Shown one piece after another: positions 54,166-62,300 of a DNA stretch of 64,000 nt. Where the stretch lies: the NCBI RefSeq assembly GCF_900182915.1, contig NZ_FXUG01000001.1, positions 496,001-560,000 of the forward strand, given 5' to 3'. Numbering within the stretch: position 1 is the first letter of the stretch; every line of letters starts with the position of its first letter. Source of the DNA: Neorhodopirellula lusitana. Its GTDB lineage: Bacteria > Planctomycetota > Planctomycetia > Pirellulales > Pirellulaceae. The notes under the pieces were generated by a model. That model was given only the letters and a program-made list of their open reading frames with translations. It searched no databases and had not been told where the DNA came from. The translations under genes and the position numbers were made by a program.

Positions 54166-55770
54166 ATGAAACGTGAAATGCTAATTAACGTTCTTCAGCC
54201 TGAGGAAAGCCGCATTGCGGTGGTTGAGGATCGCGTTTTGGAAGAGCTGTACGTTGAACGCAAAAGCGTTGAGGCGTATGCGGGGAACATCTACCGCGGG
54301 AAAATCGTTAACCTCGAGCCCAGTATTCAAGCGGCGTTTGTTGACTTTGGTGTGGGGCGTAACGGGTTCTTGCACATCAGCGATGTGGAGCCGCAGTACT
54401 TCCGCCAGGGCGGCTATGATCCCGAAGAGATCATGCGAGAGAGTGACGAAATGGCGGCGGCTTCGGCGGCCCGGAATCGTGAATCTGGTCGTGGAAGTGG
54501 GCGTGTGTTTAAGGGCGGTCGCCCTCGGATCAAGCCGCCAATTCAAGAGATCTTTAAGCGTGGCGACGAAGTCTTGGTGCAGGTCATCAAGGAAGGAATC
54601 GGCACCAAGGGGCCGACCCTTAGCACGTATATCTCGATCCCAGGTCGTTACCTGGTGTTGATGCCCAATTTGTCGCGTGTGGGTGTTAGCCGCAAAATCG
54701 AAGATGAAGACGATCGTAAGCGACTCAAGAAATGCCTCAATGCTTTGAACCCACCTAAGGGTCTAGGGTTCATCGTGCGGACCGCCGGCGCGGGGCGTAA
54801 CGAAGACGAGTTGCAGCGTGATATGGATTACTTGTTGCGGTTGTGGAAGGCGATCGCAAAGCGGGTGAAGACGACCACCGAGCCCGGTGAGATCTATGAG
54901 GAAAGTGATCTGATCATTCGGACGATTCGCGATATCTACAGCGATGACATTGATCATATTTTGATCGACGAAGAGGAGTCCTATAACAAGGCTCGTGAAT
55001 TCTTAAAGAACGTGATGCCGCGAGTGGTCGATCGTTTGAAGTTTTACGACGGCGACAGTCCGTTGTTTCACAAGTACAACCTGGAAGAAGAAATTGTCAA
55101 AATCAACCAGCGCCAGGTGCAATTGAAGGATGGCGGTTCGATCGTGATTGATCCGACCGAGGCTTTGGTTGCAATCGACGTCAATAGCGGCAATTTCCGC
55201 GGCAACGCTTCGGCTGACGAAAACGCGTTTCGCTTGAATGTGTCCGCAGCGAAGGAGATTGCTCGTCAGTTGCGTTTGCGTGACTTGGGTGGAGTCATCG
55301 TCAATGACTTCATCGATATGCGAAAAGAGAGCTATCGTCGCAAGGTTGAGCGTGTGTTGCGGGATGCGATGGCAAATGACCGAGCACGAACCAAGATCTT
55401 GCGAACGAGCCCGTTTGGTTTGATCGAGATGACTCGACAGCGAATTCGTCCCAGTTTGAAACGCAGCATCTACCAAGACTGCCCGTGCTGCAAAGGCCGC
55501 GGGTTGGTCAAGACGCCGGAGAGCATGTCGATCGAAGTTGTTCGTACGCTGGCTTTGGCAGTTAAGAACAATCACATCGTGCGAGTCACCGTGCGGGTGA
55601 ACGATGCGGTTGCCGCCTTCTTAAACAATAAGAAGCGGCGTGCGGTTACCGAAATGGAAGACGCGGGCACCATGACGGTCCAGATCCTAGGCAGCGAGGG
55701 TTTGTTTCCTGAGCACCTCGAAGTGGATTGCCGTGATAAGCATGGTGAGCGAGTCGAAATCGACTCCTAG
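54166..55770 (+). CDS. rng: Ribonuclease E/G family endoribonuclease
   Basis: RNase G/E cuts A/U-rich single-stranded RNA in rRNA maturation and mRNA decay. The 534-residue protein starts MKREMLINVLQPEESRIAVV at ATG 54166, with GAAGGTG eight bases upstream; the frame is open to 54103. The S1-like region includes IYRGKIVNLEPSIQAAFVDF, interrupted by an Arg/Gly-rich insert around residues 90-125. Metal-binding Asp residues are at about 338 (LVAIDVNSG) and 382 (IVNDFIDM). ROIRPSL-type sequence TRQRIRPSLKRS is followed by the zinc-link DCPCCKGRG. The long C-terminal degradosome scaffold of E. coli RNase E is absent, so G-type is likelier. Confidence 0.93.
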   Translation: MKREMLINVLQPEESRIAVVEDRVLEELYVERKSVEAYAGNIYRGKIVNLEPSIQAAFVDFGVGRNGFLHISDVEPQYFRQGGYDPEEIMRESDEMAAASAARNRESGRGSGRVFKGGRPRIKPPIQEIFKRGDEVLVQVIKEGIGTKGPTLSTYISIPGRYLVLMPNLSRVGVSRKIEDEDDRKRLKKCLNALNPPKGLGFIVRTAGAGRNEDELQRDMDYLLRLWKAIAKRVKTTTEPGEIYEESDLIIRTIRDIYSDDIDHILIDEEESYNKAREFLKNVMPRVVDRLKFYDGDSPLFHKYNLEEEIVKINQRQVQLKDGGSIVIDPTEALVAIDVNSGNFRGNASADENAFRLNVSAAKEIARQLRLRDLGGVIVNDFIDMRKESYRRKVERVLRDAMANDRARTKILRTSPFGLIEMTRQRIRPSLKRSIYQDCPCCKGRGLVKTPESMSIEVVRTLALAVKNNHIVRVTVRVNDAVAAFLNNKKRRAVTEMEDAGTMTVQILGSEGLFPEHLEVDCRDKHGERVEIDS

Positions 55771-55791
55771 GCTTTATTGATTTCGTTTGAA

Positions 55792-55821
55792 CAGCAGGTA
55801 CTCATTCGTGAGCGCCTGCTG
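55792..55821 (+). terminator. Stem-loop with TTCG tetraloop just after the RNase gene
   Basis: CAGCAGG, a 2-by-2 internal loop, CTCA-TTCG-TGAG, then CCTGCTG form a stable hairpin 21 bases after the stop codon. No T-tract follows, so it may be a decay barrier, a processing site or a factor-dependent terminator. Confidence 0.6.
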
Positions 55822-56303
55822 AAAGAGGCCAGGTTTTGTCTGCGGCGGGCGGCCCGCCGGTCCTAAAGCATGCAGGCGAGTTGGCTGTGGCTGGCGTCTT
55901 GTTCGCGCAGTCAGGCGTGCACCGCCCATCTTTGATCGGGGCTGCCGTAACCGTCGGGGCATCGGCTTTCCGCAAGCAAGCGTATTGCAACGCCGCCAAC
56001 CGTCTGTTGATCTAGCCGGTCAAGCTTGGTGTGGACGGCGAGGCGTTTGCCGCCGATTTTTGGAGGCGGCACCCGCGCCTATCGCTTTGCGATTCCCTAA
56101 GCGTCTCGTCCGCCGGCCATCCGGTCTCGCCCTGTGTTTTGGGCCAGGGGAAGTGCTTGTCAGTTCTCTTCAGCGCAATGCGCAGTGACTGAGGCGGTGA
56201 AGTTGCGAATCGCTTCGTTAGTTTTTGGCTACTTGCGATTCGCGTCCATCGCGGGTTTCGACGCGACCTCGGGTGCTGTGCCGAGGACGCTGCTCTAAGG
56301 ACG
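55822..56303. other. Convergent intergenic region after the RNase gene
   Basis: About 480 bases without a supported gene. A GGCGGGC-G-GCCCGCC palindrome lies near 55847-55861. GCGAATCGC (56205-56213) and GCGATTCGC (56235-56243) form a nine-base-pair stem with a 21-base T-rich loop, possibly a terminator for the O-antigen-ligase-like gene. I checked for RNase P RNA, SRP RNA and tmRNA signatures and saw none. Confidence 0.45.
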
Positions 56304-59225
56304 TTAGTTCAGTAGGTCTTCGAGGGCGTCTTGGTCGATCGTCGGCCCGTTGTCGGGCTGGACTAGTTGTTGTCGTTCTTTCGCGGCGATGTCGTCGATG
56401 AACTTTTGGAAACGAGTGTTTTCGGGGAAGCTGTTGCGTCCCAGTCGGGCTTGTGATTTGGCGTCGGCCGGACGGTCAAACTTCAGTAAGGACTCGATCA
56501 GTTCGATTCGGTAGTTCGGCACGTCGGGAGCGTATTGGATCGCCTGGACGAAGTGCTCGGTGGCTTCGTCGGGGGATTCGAAGTGGAACAGGATACGTCC
56601 CGAAAGGGCTTCGCAGGAAGCGCGTTGCTTGAGTGATTCGTTTGCTTCGCACCGAATTTGGTCGAGTGCCCGACGCAGGAATTTGGGGTCTGGGTTCGGT
56701 GATTTGATGTAGATCTCAGCTGCAATTTTCAACGCTGATGGGCTATCGGGAATTGCGTTGTTGAGGTCGATTTCAGGATGCGTTTTGTACTGCTGCATGA
56801 CGTTGCGGGCCAAGTTCGGTTGGCGTGAAACGGCCATGCGGAAGCCTTCTTCGGCGGTGGTCCAGTCGCGCCGGTTGAGTGCTTCGTTGGCCAGGGTTAG
56901 CAGTCGACGGGGGGCGCCCGAGTAGAACAGCAGCAGTTGTTGGATTGCGGTTGTTGCTGTTTCTTGGATAGCGGTTTCGGTGGGGGCGTTGTTGGTTTGA
57001 GTCGCTTGGGACGCTGCGGCCTGGGACATCAGTGGTGCGAGTTGCAGCAGATCGGTGCGTGGTTGCTGGGCTAAGGGGCACTTTGCCAGGGCCGCGATGC
57101 TCGTCTTCCAGGCGTCGGCGTAATGAGGGTAGCTATCGAGTTGGACGCGTTGGTTGCGGTTGTTGTTTGGCGGGTATGGAAGCTTGCGGGTTTCGGGGTG
57201 GGTTCGTTTGTAGATGGAAACAAATTCTTCGGGGGTGTTGGGCTTCCATTCGGTGGTTTCGATGAGTCGCCCGCGATCTTGTTGGACTGTTTCGAGTCGT
57301 GAGTAGAGCGGTGGCATGGGACGCGTGTTGATGCGTTCGGTTAGTGCGTCTTCCATCTGAGTGAGTGAATCGGGGTTGAGCCTCCACTTACCGTATTCGT
57401 CCTTGAGTCGGTATAGCATCGAATCCGAAAAGGCGTCTTCTCGAAGTGTGGGGATGGCCATCGCGCCAATCACGATCGTGATCACGGCGACGGTCGTGCA
57501 GGAGATCAGTGTGCGTGATATCCAGCGATTTGTGTCTGAACGCAGTGCGATTTTACGGCCGGTGGTTTCGTTCTTTGCATCCAGAGGTCGGGTAGTGTTT
57601 TGGGGAGCCGGCGTGTCTTCCGGTGCGGGGTTTGTCGCGTTGTCGTCAGGAAGTTCGTCGTCGTCCCAGTATTCGGATTCCGTTTCGTGGTGTCCGTAGC
57701 TGACGTCTTGATGTGCTTGCAGGGCAAGTTTTGCCGCGACACCTCCGTTGGCGATGTCGCGAGAAATCAGTGCCGAAAGCAGCATCACGCCAACAAAAAG
57801 GTTGGCGGGAAGTGCGAGTCCGAAATCGAAAAATTGCGATGTAAACACGGCACCCAAGCTGTACCAGCAGGCGACTCGAATGCCTTGGTCCAGTGGGTCG
57901 ACGGACAGCGCAAGGCGGTTCAGTGCAATGATGGCTAGGGTGATGATGAGGACCATCACCAGGATGCCAACGAGTCCGGTTTCAACGAGCATCTCAAGCC
58001 ATAGGTTGTCGGCGTGTTCGAACCACGGCGACTGTGACATGTTGATGTAGGGTAGGTAAGCGTAGCCGTAGCTGGCGACGCCCGAACCGCCGGGGAAGTA
58101 GGCCAATGCCGCATCCCAGCCGTCTTGCCAGTGCGAGAGTCGTCCATCGCTTTGTAGCGTGTCGGCTTCGGTGGATAGCAGTTCCAGTCGGCTAAGTGAT
58201 TCCAGGTTCAGTTGCATTGGCGTGATCAGGATCGCGACCGATACAGCGAGCACGAGGACAAGAATGGGCAGGCTTAACAGGCCTCGCTTGGGCCTGACGT
58301 AACCGAATGCAAGCACCAGGCCGAACATGGCCGCCACTAAGCCGCCTCGTGAGCCGTTGATCAGGAGGCCGGCAATGCAGGTGGCTCCAGCGATTAGCCC
58401 GGTAAAGGATTCGCGATCGGAGATCAGCGCGAAGAGGTCGTTGAATTCAAAGTCAGGGTCGTCCAGTTCGATGTGGTGGAGTGCCATCATTCGCCAGGAC
58501 ATTAGGCCAAGGCTAGCGGCGAGTCCAAAGTTAAGCATCAACGCAGCGTTGTTTCGGTTAACGAAGCCTGCGAAGCTGTTTGACTTGGGGCGGAATATCC
58601 AGAGGTCGGCGGTCGGATCGAGCTTACGATAGAAGCCCAGGATTGCCACGCTTGCGCCCGCAATCGCGATTGCGCTAAGCAGCATTTGAAGTCGACCGCG
58701 GGCGTGGAATGCGATCGATGACGCCAGGCTGAGTGGCAGAAGCATCGCGAGCAGGGACGCGGTGTGGCTGGTGTCGAGCGGTGAAACGGAAATCGAATAG
58801 TCGCGAGAGGCGGCGTCGCCTGGGATCAGTCCATTGAGCCATTCGGCGTAAGCGGCGTATGCTCCTGGGCTGATCCATTGCACCCAGCCGGCTGGAAGTG
58901 GAGTCGCTTGGAGCCAGGCCCATCCCGCCAGGATTCCCAGCGGGATCAGCAGGGTTTGTTGTTTGACGGAGGATGAGGCGTTGGAGTCGGTTAGCCCTGG
59001 CAGGGCGAATGCGGCGGCAGCGAGGATCGCGACCGCGGCAATGTACTGGCTCCAGTGGTAGACGCCGCCAAAATCGATCGCTAGCAGAAGCGGGGTGGCC
59101 ACCAAAATTGCAGCAGATAGCCACAGAGAAATAGAGCGTAAGAATCGCAAGGCAGACAATCCGTTTATCGCGGCACGAATGAAAGGGTCAGGCGAGGCGC
59201 GTGAGTCCTGGCCGAGGGGTGACAC
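56304..59225 (-). CDS. O-antigen ligase-like polytopic membrane protein with a C-terminal TPR-like region
   Basis: A 973-residue protein. Residues about 25-480 contain some 11-12 helices with the O-antigen ligase/polymerase (Wzy_C, WaaL-type) signature: the periplasmic loop with NSFAGFVNRNNAALMLNFGL, ATCIAGLLINGSRGGLVAAM and, further, SHWQDGWDAALAYFPGGSGV and FEHADNLWLEMLVETGLVG. These enzymes join glycans to a lipid carrier. A linker with acidic low-complexity sequence and one more helix (ISCTTVAVITIVIGAMAIPT) follows, then about 330 soluble residues with TPR-like pairs near the end (ALNRRDWTTAEEGFRMAV; LSGRILFHFESPDEATEHFV). GTG 59225 is chosen; TTG 59336 adds a polar leader. It follows tgt on the same strand. 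Confidence 0.82.
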   Translation of the reverse strand: MSPLGQDSRASPDPFIRAAINGLSALRFLRSISLWLSAAILVATPLLLAIDFGGVYHWSQYIAAVAILAAAAFALPGLTDSNASSSVKQQTLLIPLGILAGWAWLQATPLPAGWVQWISPGAYAAYAEWLNGLIPGDAASRDYSISVSPLDTSHTASLLAMLLPLSLASSIAFHARGRLQMLLSAIAIAGASVAILGFYRKLDPTADLWIFRPKSNSFAGFVNRNNAALMLNFGLAASLGLMSWRMMALHHIELDDPDFEFNDLFALISDRESFTGLIAGATCIAGLLINGSRGGLVAAMFGLVLAFGYVRPKRGLLSLPILVLVLAVSVAILITPMQLNLESLSRLELLSTEADTLQSDGRLSHWQDGWDAALAYFPGGSGVASYGYAYLPYINMSQSPWFEHADNLWLEMLVETGLVGILVMVLIITLAIIALNRLALSVDPLDQGIRVACWYSLGAVFTSQFFDFGLALPANLFVGVMLLSALISRDIANGGVAAKLALQAHQDVSYGHHETESEYWDDDELPDDNATNPAPEDTPAPQNTTRPLDAKNETTGRKIALRSDTNRWISRTLISCTTVAVITIVIGAMAIPTLREDAFSDSMLYRLKDEYGKWRLNPDSLTQMEDALTERINTRPMPPLYSRLETVQQDRGRLIETTEWKPNTPEEFVSIYKRTHPETRKLPYPPNNNRNQRVQLDSYPHYADAWKTSIAALAKCPLAQQPRTDLLQLAPLMSQAAASQATQTNNAPTETAIQETATTAIQQLLLFYSGAPRRLLTLANEALNRRDWTTAEEGFRMAVSRQPNLARNVMQQYKTHPEIDLNNAIPDSPSALKIAAEIYIKSPNPDPKFLRRALDQIRCEANESLKQRASCEALSGRILFHFESPDEATEHFVQAIQYAPDVPNYRIELIESLLKFDRPADAKSQARLGRNSFPENTRFQKFIDDIAAKERQQLVQPDNGPTIDQDALEDLLN

Positions 59226-59405
59226 GCGTTTTATCCCATAGATAGCTTTGAGACGCGAGTCATTCGGTTGGGTTCCTCTTGAAATCGCCAGATTGGGCTG
59301 TGTCCAGTTTGTTCGTCCTGGGTGGCTCGGCTTCAATCTAGGAGCCCTGCGTATGCAAGGGCAACCTGGTGTTTTGAGCGGAGGCAGGGGCTTGTTACGC
59401 TGGGC

Positions 59406-60533
59406 CTATGCCAATGGGACGGGGCGGTGTCCCCAGCCGGCCAATTTCTCGGCGGCAAACTGGCTGAATCGATCTTGTTGGATGGCTTCGCGGGCCTCCG
59501 CCATGATCCGGCCGTAGTAGGTCAGGTTGTGGTGCGATAGCAGGGTTGGGCCCAGCATTTCTTTGGCAATGAAGAGGTGTCGCAAGTAGCCTCGGCTATG
59601 GCGACATGCCAGGCACGGGCAATCTTCCATTAGCGGTTGTGTGTCTTCGCGGTGGACTGCGTTTCGCAGCTTGATGGGGCCTTTGTCGGTGAATGCGAGT
59701 CCATTGCGGCCGTTTCGGGTTGGCATGACGCAATCGAACAGATCGATGCCTCGGGCGATGTTCTCCAGTAGGTCTCGTGGCGTGCCGACGCCCATCAGGT
59801 AGCGAGGCTTGTCCGCTGGAAGGTGCGGCGTGGTGACGGCTGCGGCTGCGTACATTTCTTCGGGGGTTTCGCCGACGCTCAGTCCGCCCACGGCGTAGCC
59901 TTCGAAGTCCATCGACGCCAGTTCGGTGGCGCATTGGCGTCGGAGTTCTGGATCGAGGCCGCCTTGCACGATGGCAAAGAGAGCTTGGCGATCGAGTGTG
60001 GAAGCTTCGCGGCAGCGGGCGGCCCAGCGGATCGATCGAGCAAGGGCGTCCTCCACTTCCGGTTTGGAGGCGGGTAGTGCGATCACATGGTCCAGGACCA
60101 TTGCTACGTCACTGCCGAGGGCTTCCTGGATCTCGATGGAATGCTCTGGGGTGAGCACGACCTTTTCGCCGTCGATGTGCGAGCGGAATGTGGCTGCTTG
60201 CTCGGTGACGCTGTTCAGGGCGCCCAGTGAGAAGACTTGGAAGCCACCCGAGTCCGTCAGGATCGGGCCGTCCCAGCCGCTCATTGCATGGAGTCCACCG
60301 AGCTGTCGGACGGTTTCGTGGCCCGGGCGGAGTCGGAGGTGGTAGGTGTTGCCTAGGATCATGTCCGCGCCCGTGGACGCGACTTGATCGATGGTCAGCC
60401 CTTTGACCGTGCCTTGGGTGCCGACGGGCATGAACCCAGGCGTCCGCACGGGCCCGTGAGGCGTTTGGAAAACGCCTAGGCGAGCGGACGACTGAGGGTC
60501 TTGATGCTGTAGGTCAAAGTGAAAAGCCGACAC
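59406..60533 (-). CDS. tgt: Queuine tRNA-ribosyltransferase
   Basis: Tgt exchanges guanine 34 for preQ1 in tRNAs with GUN anticodons. The 375-residue protein is of normal length. Active-site blocks: [32 protein letters not shown] with the catalytic Asp, [40 protein letters not shown] with the nucleophilic Asp, and zinc site [16 protein letters not shown]. Start GTG 60533 lies five bases after the stop of the TPR/alpha-CTD gene, so the two are one transcript. Its 3' neighbour is the O-antigen-ligase-like gene. Confidence 0.95.
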   Translation of the reverse strand: MSAFHFDLQHQDPQSSARLGVFQTPHGPVRTPGFMPVGTQGTVKGLTIDQVASTGADMILGNTYHLRLRPGHETVRQLGGLHAMSGWDGPILTDSGGFQVFSLGALNSVTEQAATFRSHIDGEKVVLTPEHSIEIQEALGSDVAMVLDHVIALPASKPEVEDALARSIRWAARCREASTLDRQALFAIVQGGLDPELRRQCATELASMDFEGYAVGGLSVGETPEEMYAAAAVTTPHLPADKPRYLMGVGTPRDLLENIARGIDLFDCVMPTRNGRNGLAFTDKGPIKLRNAVHREDTQPLMEDCPCLACRHSRGYLRHLFIAKEMLGPTLLSHHNLTYYGRIMAEAREAIQQDRFSQFAAEKLAGWGHRPVPLA

Positions 60534-60538
60534 GCGGA

Positions 60539-61870
60539 TCAGTCACCACGCATCTTCAGGCCGAGATCGCCGAGCTTCTCGCGGACTTCGTTCAGGCTGG
60601 TGACCCCGAAGTTCTTGCACTCGAGCATGTCGTCGCCAGTTTTGCGGATCAGCTCGCCAATCGTGTTGATTTGCAAGCGGGTCATGCACTTACGGGCACG
60701 GACCGACAGGTTGAGGTCGGCGATCGGGCGTTCGAGCAAGGCTTGCTCGTCGGCTGACATGTGCGAGGTGTCGATTGGCGGATCGTTGCTCTTCTTTTCG
60801 CCAGCGAATTGACCCAGGGAAAGTCCCTTTTGGGTCAGCATTTCGCGGATTTCGACCAAGCTCGTCTCACCGAAGTTCTTGCTGCTAAGCAGTTCTTGTT
60901 CGGTGTGCCGGGTCAGTTCGCCGATCGTTTCGATACCCATCTTTTGCAGGCAGTTGCGGCTGCGAACGCTGAGTTCGAAGTTGGTGACTGGCATGTTCAG
61001 GATTTGGGCCAGGCGGTCATTGCGACGCTGGGCTTCTTCGTCGTAGAGCATGTTGCCCGTTGCCGAAGCGTCCTTCATGTACAGTTGTGTACGAGGGTGA
61101 TTCGGGAAGCAATCCAGGATTCGCTTATAGCAAAGCTGGGCTTTTTCGTAATCGTTGCGGTCCTCGTACATCACGCCGAGGTTGATCAGGGCGCCGATTC
61201 CGGTTGGGAATGCCTTCGCGGCTCGTTCGTAAAGCTGGAGAGCTTCCTCGTCGTTGCCAAGACGATCGTTTTCCAGTGCCAAGCCGAACAGGGCACCCGC
61301 GTGGTTTTCGTCGGTTCCGACAGCCCGTTGGTACAGGTTGATGGCTTCTTCCATGCGGCCACCGATCAGGGCCGCGGTGGCGGCACGTTGGTACATGTAG
61401 TCCGCGGTTTGCTCAGCTGGGCCGAAAATATCGTCCAGGATGGCCATCGCTTCTTCGATGTTGCCAGCGTAGCGTTTCGCTTCGGCGATGCCGATTTTGC
61501 ACTGGTCTTCGTTGTAACCAGACTTTTTGGCGTTTTCGTAGGCTTCGGCGGCTTCGTTGTATTGGCCCAGTTCGAAACGGCAGCGAGCACCGTAGAACAG
61601 TGCCATGGCACTGCCGTCCGCTGCAGATAGGGTTTCGAGGGCATCCGCAAATCGACCGAGCAGGAATTGGCACACGCCCATTTTGGTGCGGTGGGCAGGC
61701 GATAACGCCGTGTCCTGTTCCATTTCCTGAACTGCATCACGCAATTCGCCGAAATGTCCGTAGTTTTCAGTGATTGCCTGACGAATTTCGGCCACATCGT
61801 TGGGGCCGAATGAGTTGCTGGTCAGGACCATCTGCTTCAAGTCGAGAACTTCGAGATCGACTTCGCTCAT
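60539..61870 (-). CDS. TPR protein ending in two RNA polymerase alpha-CTD-like domains
   Basis: A 443-residue protein starting [20 protein letters not shown] at ATG 61870, with AAGGA about ten bases upstream. Residues about 60-300 are tetratricopeptide repeats (such as [40 protein letters not shown] and [20 protein letters not shown]). Residues about 310-375 and 380-440 are two helix-hairpin-helix units like the alpha-subunit C-terminal domain: [20 protein letters not shown] with [18 protein letters not shown], and [20 protein letters not shown] with [18 protein letters not shown]. No alpha N-terminal domain exists, so it is not RpoA. The alpha-CTD binds UP-element DNA, NusA and activators; this protein may bind DNA or polymerase partners (inference). 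It is coupled closely to tgt. Confidence 0.88.
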   Translation of the reverse strand: MSEVDLEVLDLKQMVLTSNSFGPNDVAEIRQAITENYGHFGELRDAVQEMEQDTALSPAHRTKMGVCQFLLGRFADALETLSAADGSAMALFYGARCRFELGQYNEAAEAYENAKKSGYNEDQCKIGIAEAKRYAGNIEEAMAILDDIFGPAEQTADYMYQRAATAALIGGRMEEAINLYQRAVGTDENHAGALFGLALENDRLGNDEEALQLYERAAKAFPTGIGALINLGVMYEDRNDYEKAQLCYKRILDCFPNHPRTQLYMKDASATGNMLYDEEAQRRNDRLAQILNMPVTNFELSVRSRNCLQKMGIETIGELTRHTEQELLSSKNFGETSLVEIREMLTQKGLSLGQFAGEKKSNDPPIDTSHMSADEQALLERPIADLNLSVRARKCMTRLQINTIGELIRKTGDDMLECKNFGVTSLNEVREKLGDLGLKMRGD

Positions 61871-62004
61871 AGATTCAATTCCTTCGATAGTGTCGCCACG
61901 AATCAGAGGCGAACTGAGAAGACACCCCAATTGAGATCACACGTTGACCAGCAATTAGGAGGTTGAGGGGCGGGAAAGCAGGACAGCTGCGTCCTGGTGC
62001 CAAA

Positions 62005-62078
62005 AGCCAGCGGCGGGATTTGAACCCGCAACCCTCGCATTACGAATGCGATGCTCTGCCAATTGAAGCTACGCTGGC
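62005..62078 (-). tRNA. tRNA-Thr, anticodon CGT
   Basis: On the minus strand a full cloverleaf is visible: acceptor GCCAGCG with CGCTGGC, D-stem GCTT/GAGC, anticodon stem TCGCA/TGCGA with loop TTCGTAA (anticodon CGT, reading ACG), variable GGGTT and T-stem GCGGG/CCCGC with loop TTCAAAT. CCA is not encoded; the discriminator is T. It lies 135 bases upstream of the TPR/alpha-CTD gene on the same strand. Confidence 0.93.
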
Positions 62079-62300
62079 GACCACCGCAAAAGAATATCTG
62101 CCACGCCCAGAAATCGTCAAGGTGTGAAGGCGATGAAGCCGACACCGAAAGCTTCGGGACCGAGAATACCGGTAAATCTAGTACGTATTAACGAAGCGAC
62201 TGATTGACCTTTTTGAGGCAGGCAAATACGCTTTGCGGCAATTCCCGTTAATCGAACACTAATCTGACTCAACGAACCCCCACAGGGACACTACTCGACG

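Noticed and set aside
55771-56303. Possible structural RNA (RNase P RNA, SRP RNA or tmRNA) in a GC-rich gap
   Set aside because: The conserved cores of these RNAs are absent on both strands by eye.
60761-61630. 289-codon plus-strand frame opposite the TPR/alpha-CTD gene
   Set aside because: It is the mirror of a well-supported protein with domain repeats; Val/Phe-rich antisense translation is expected.
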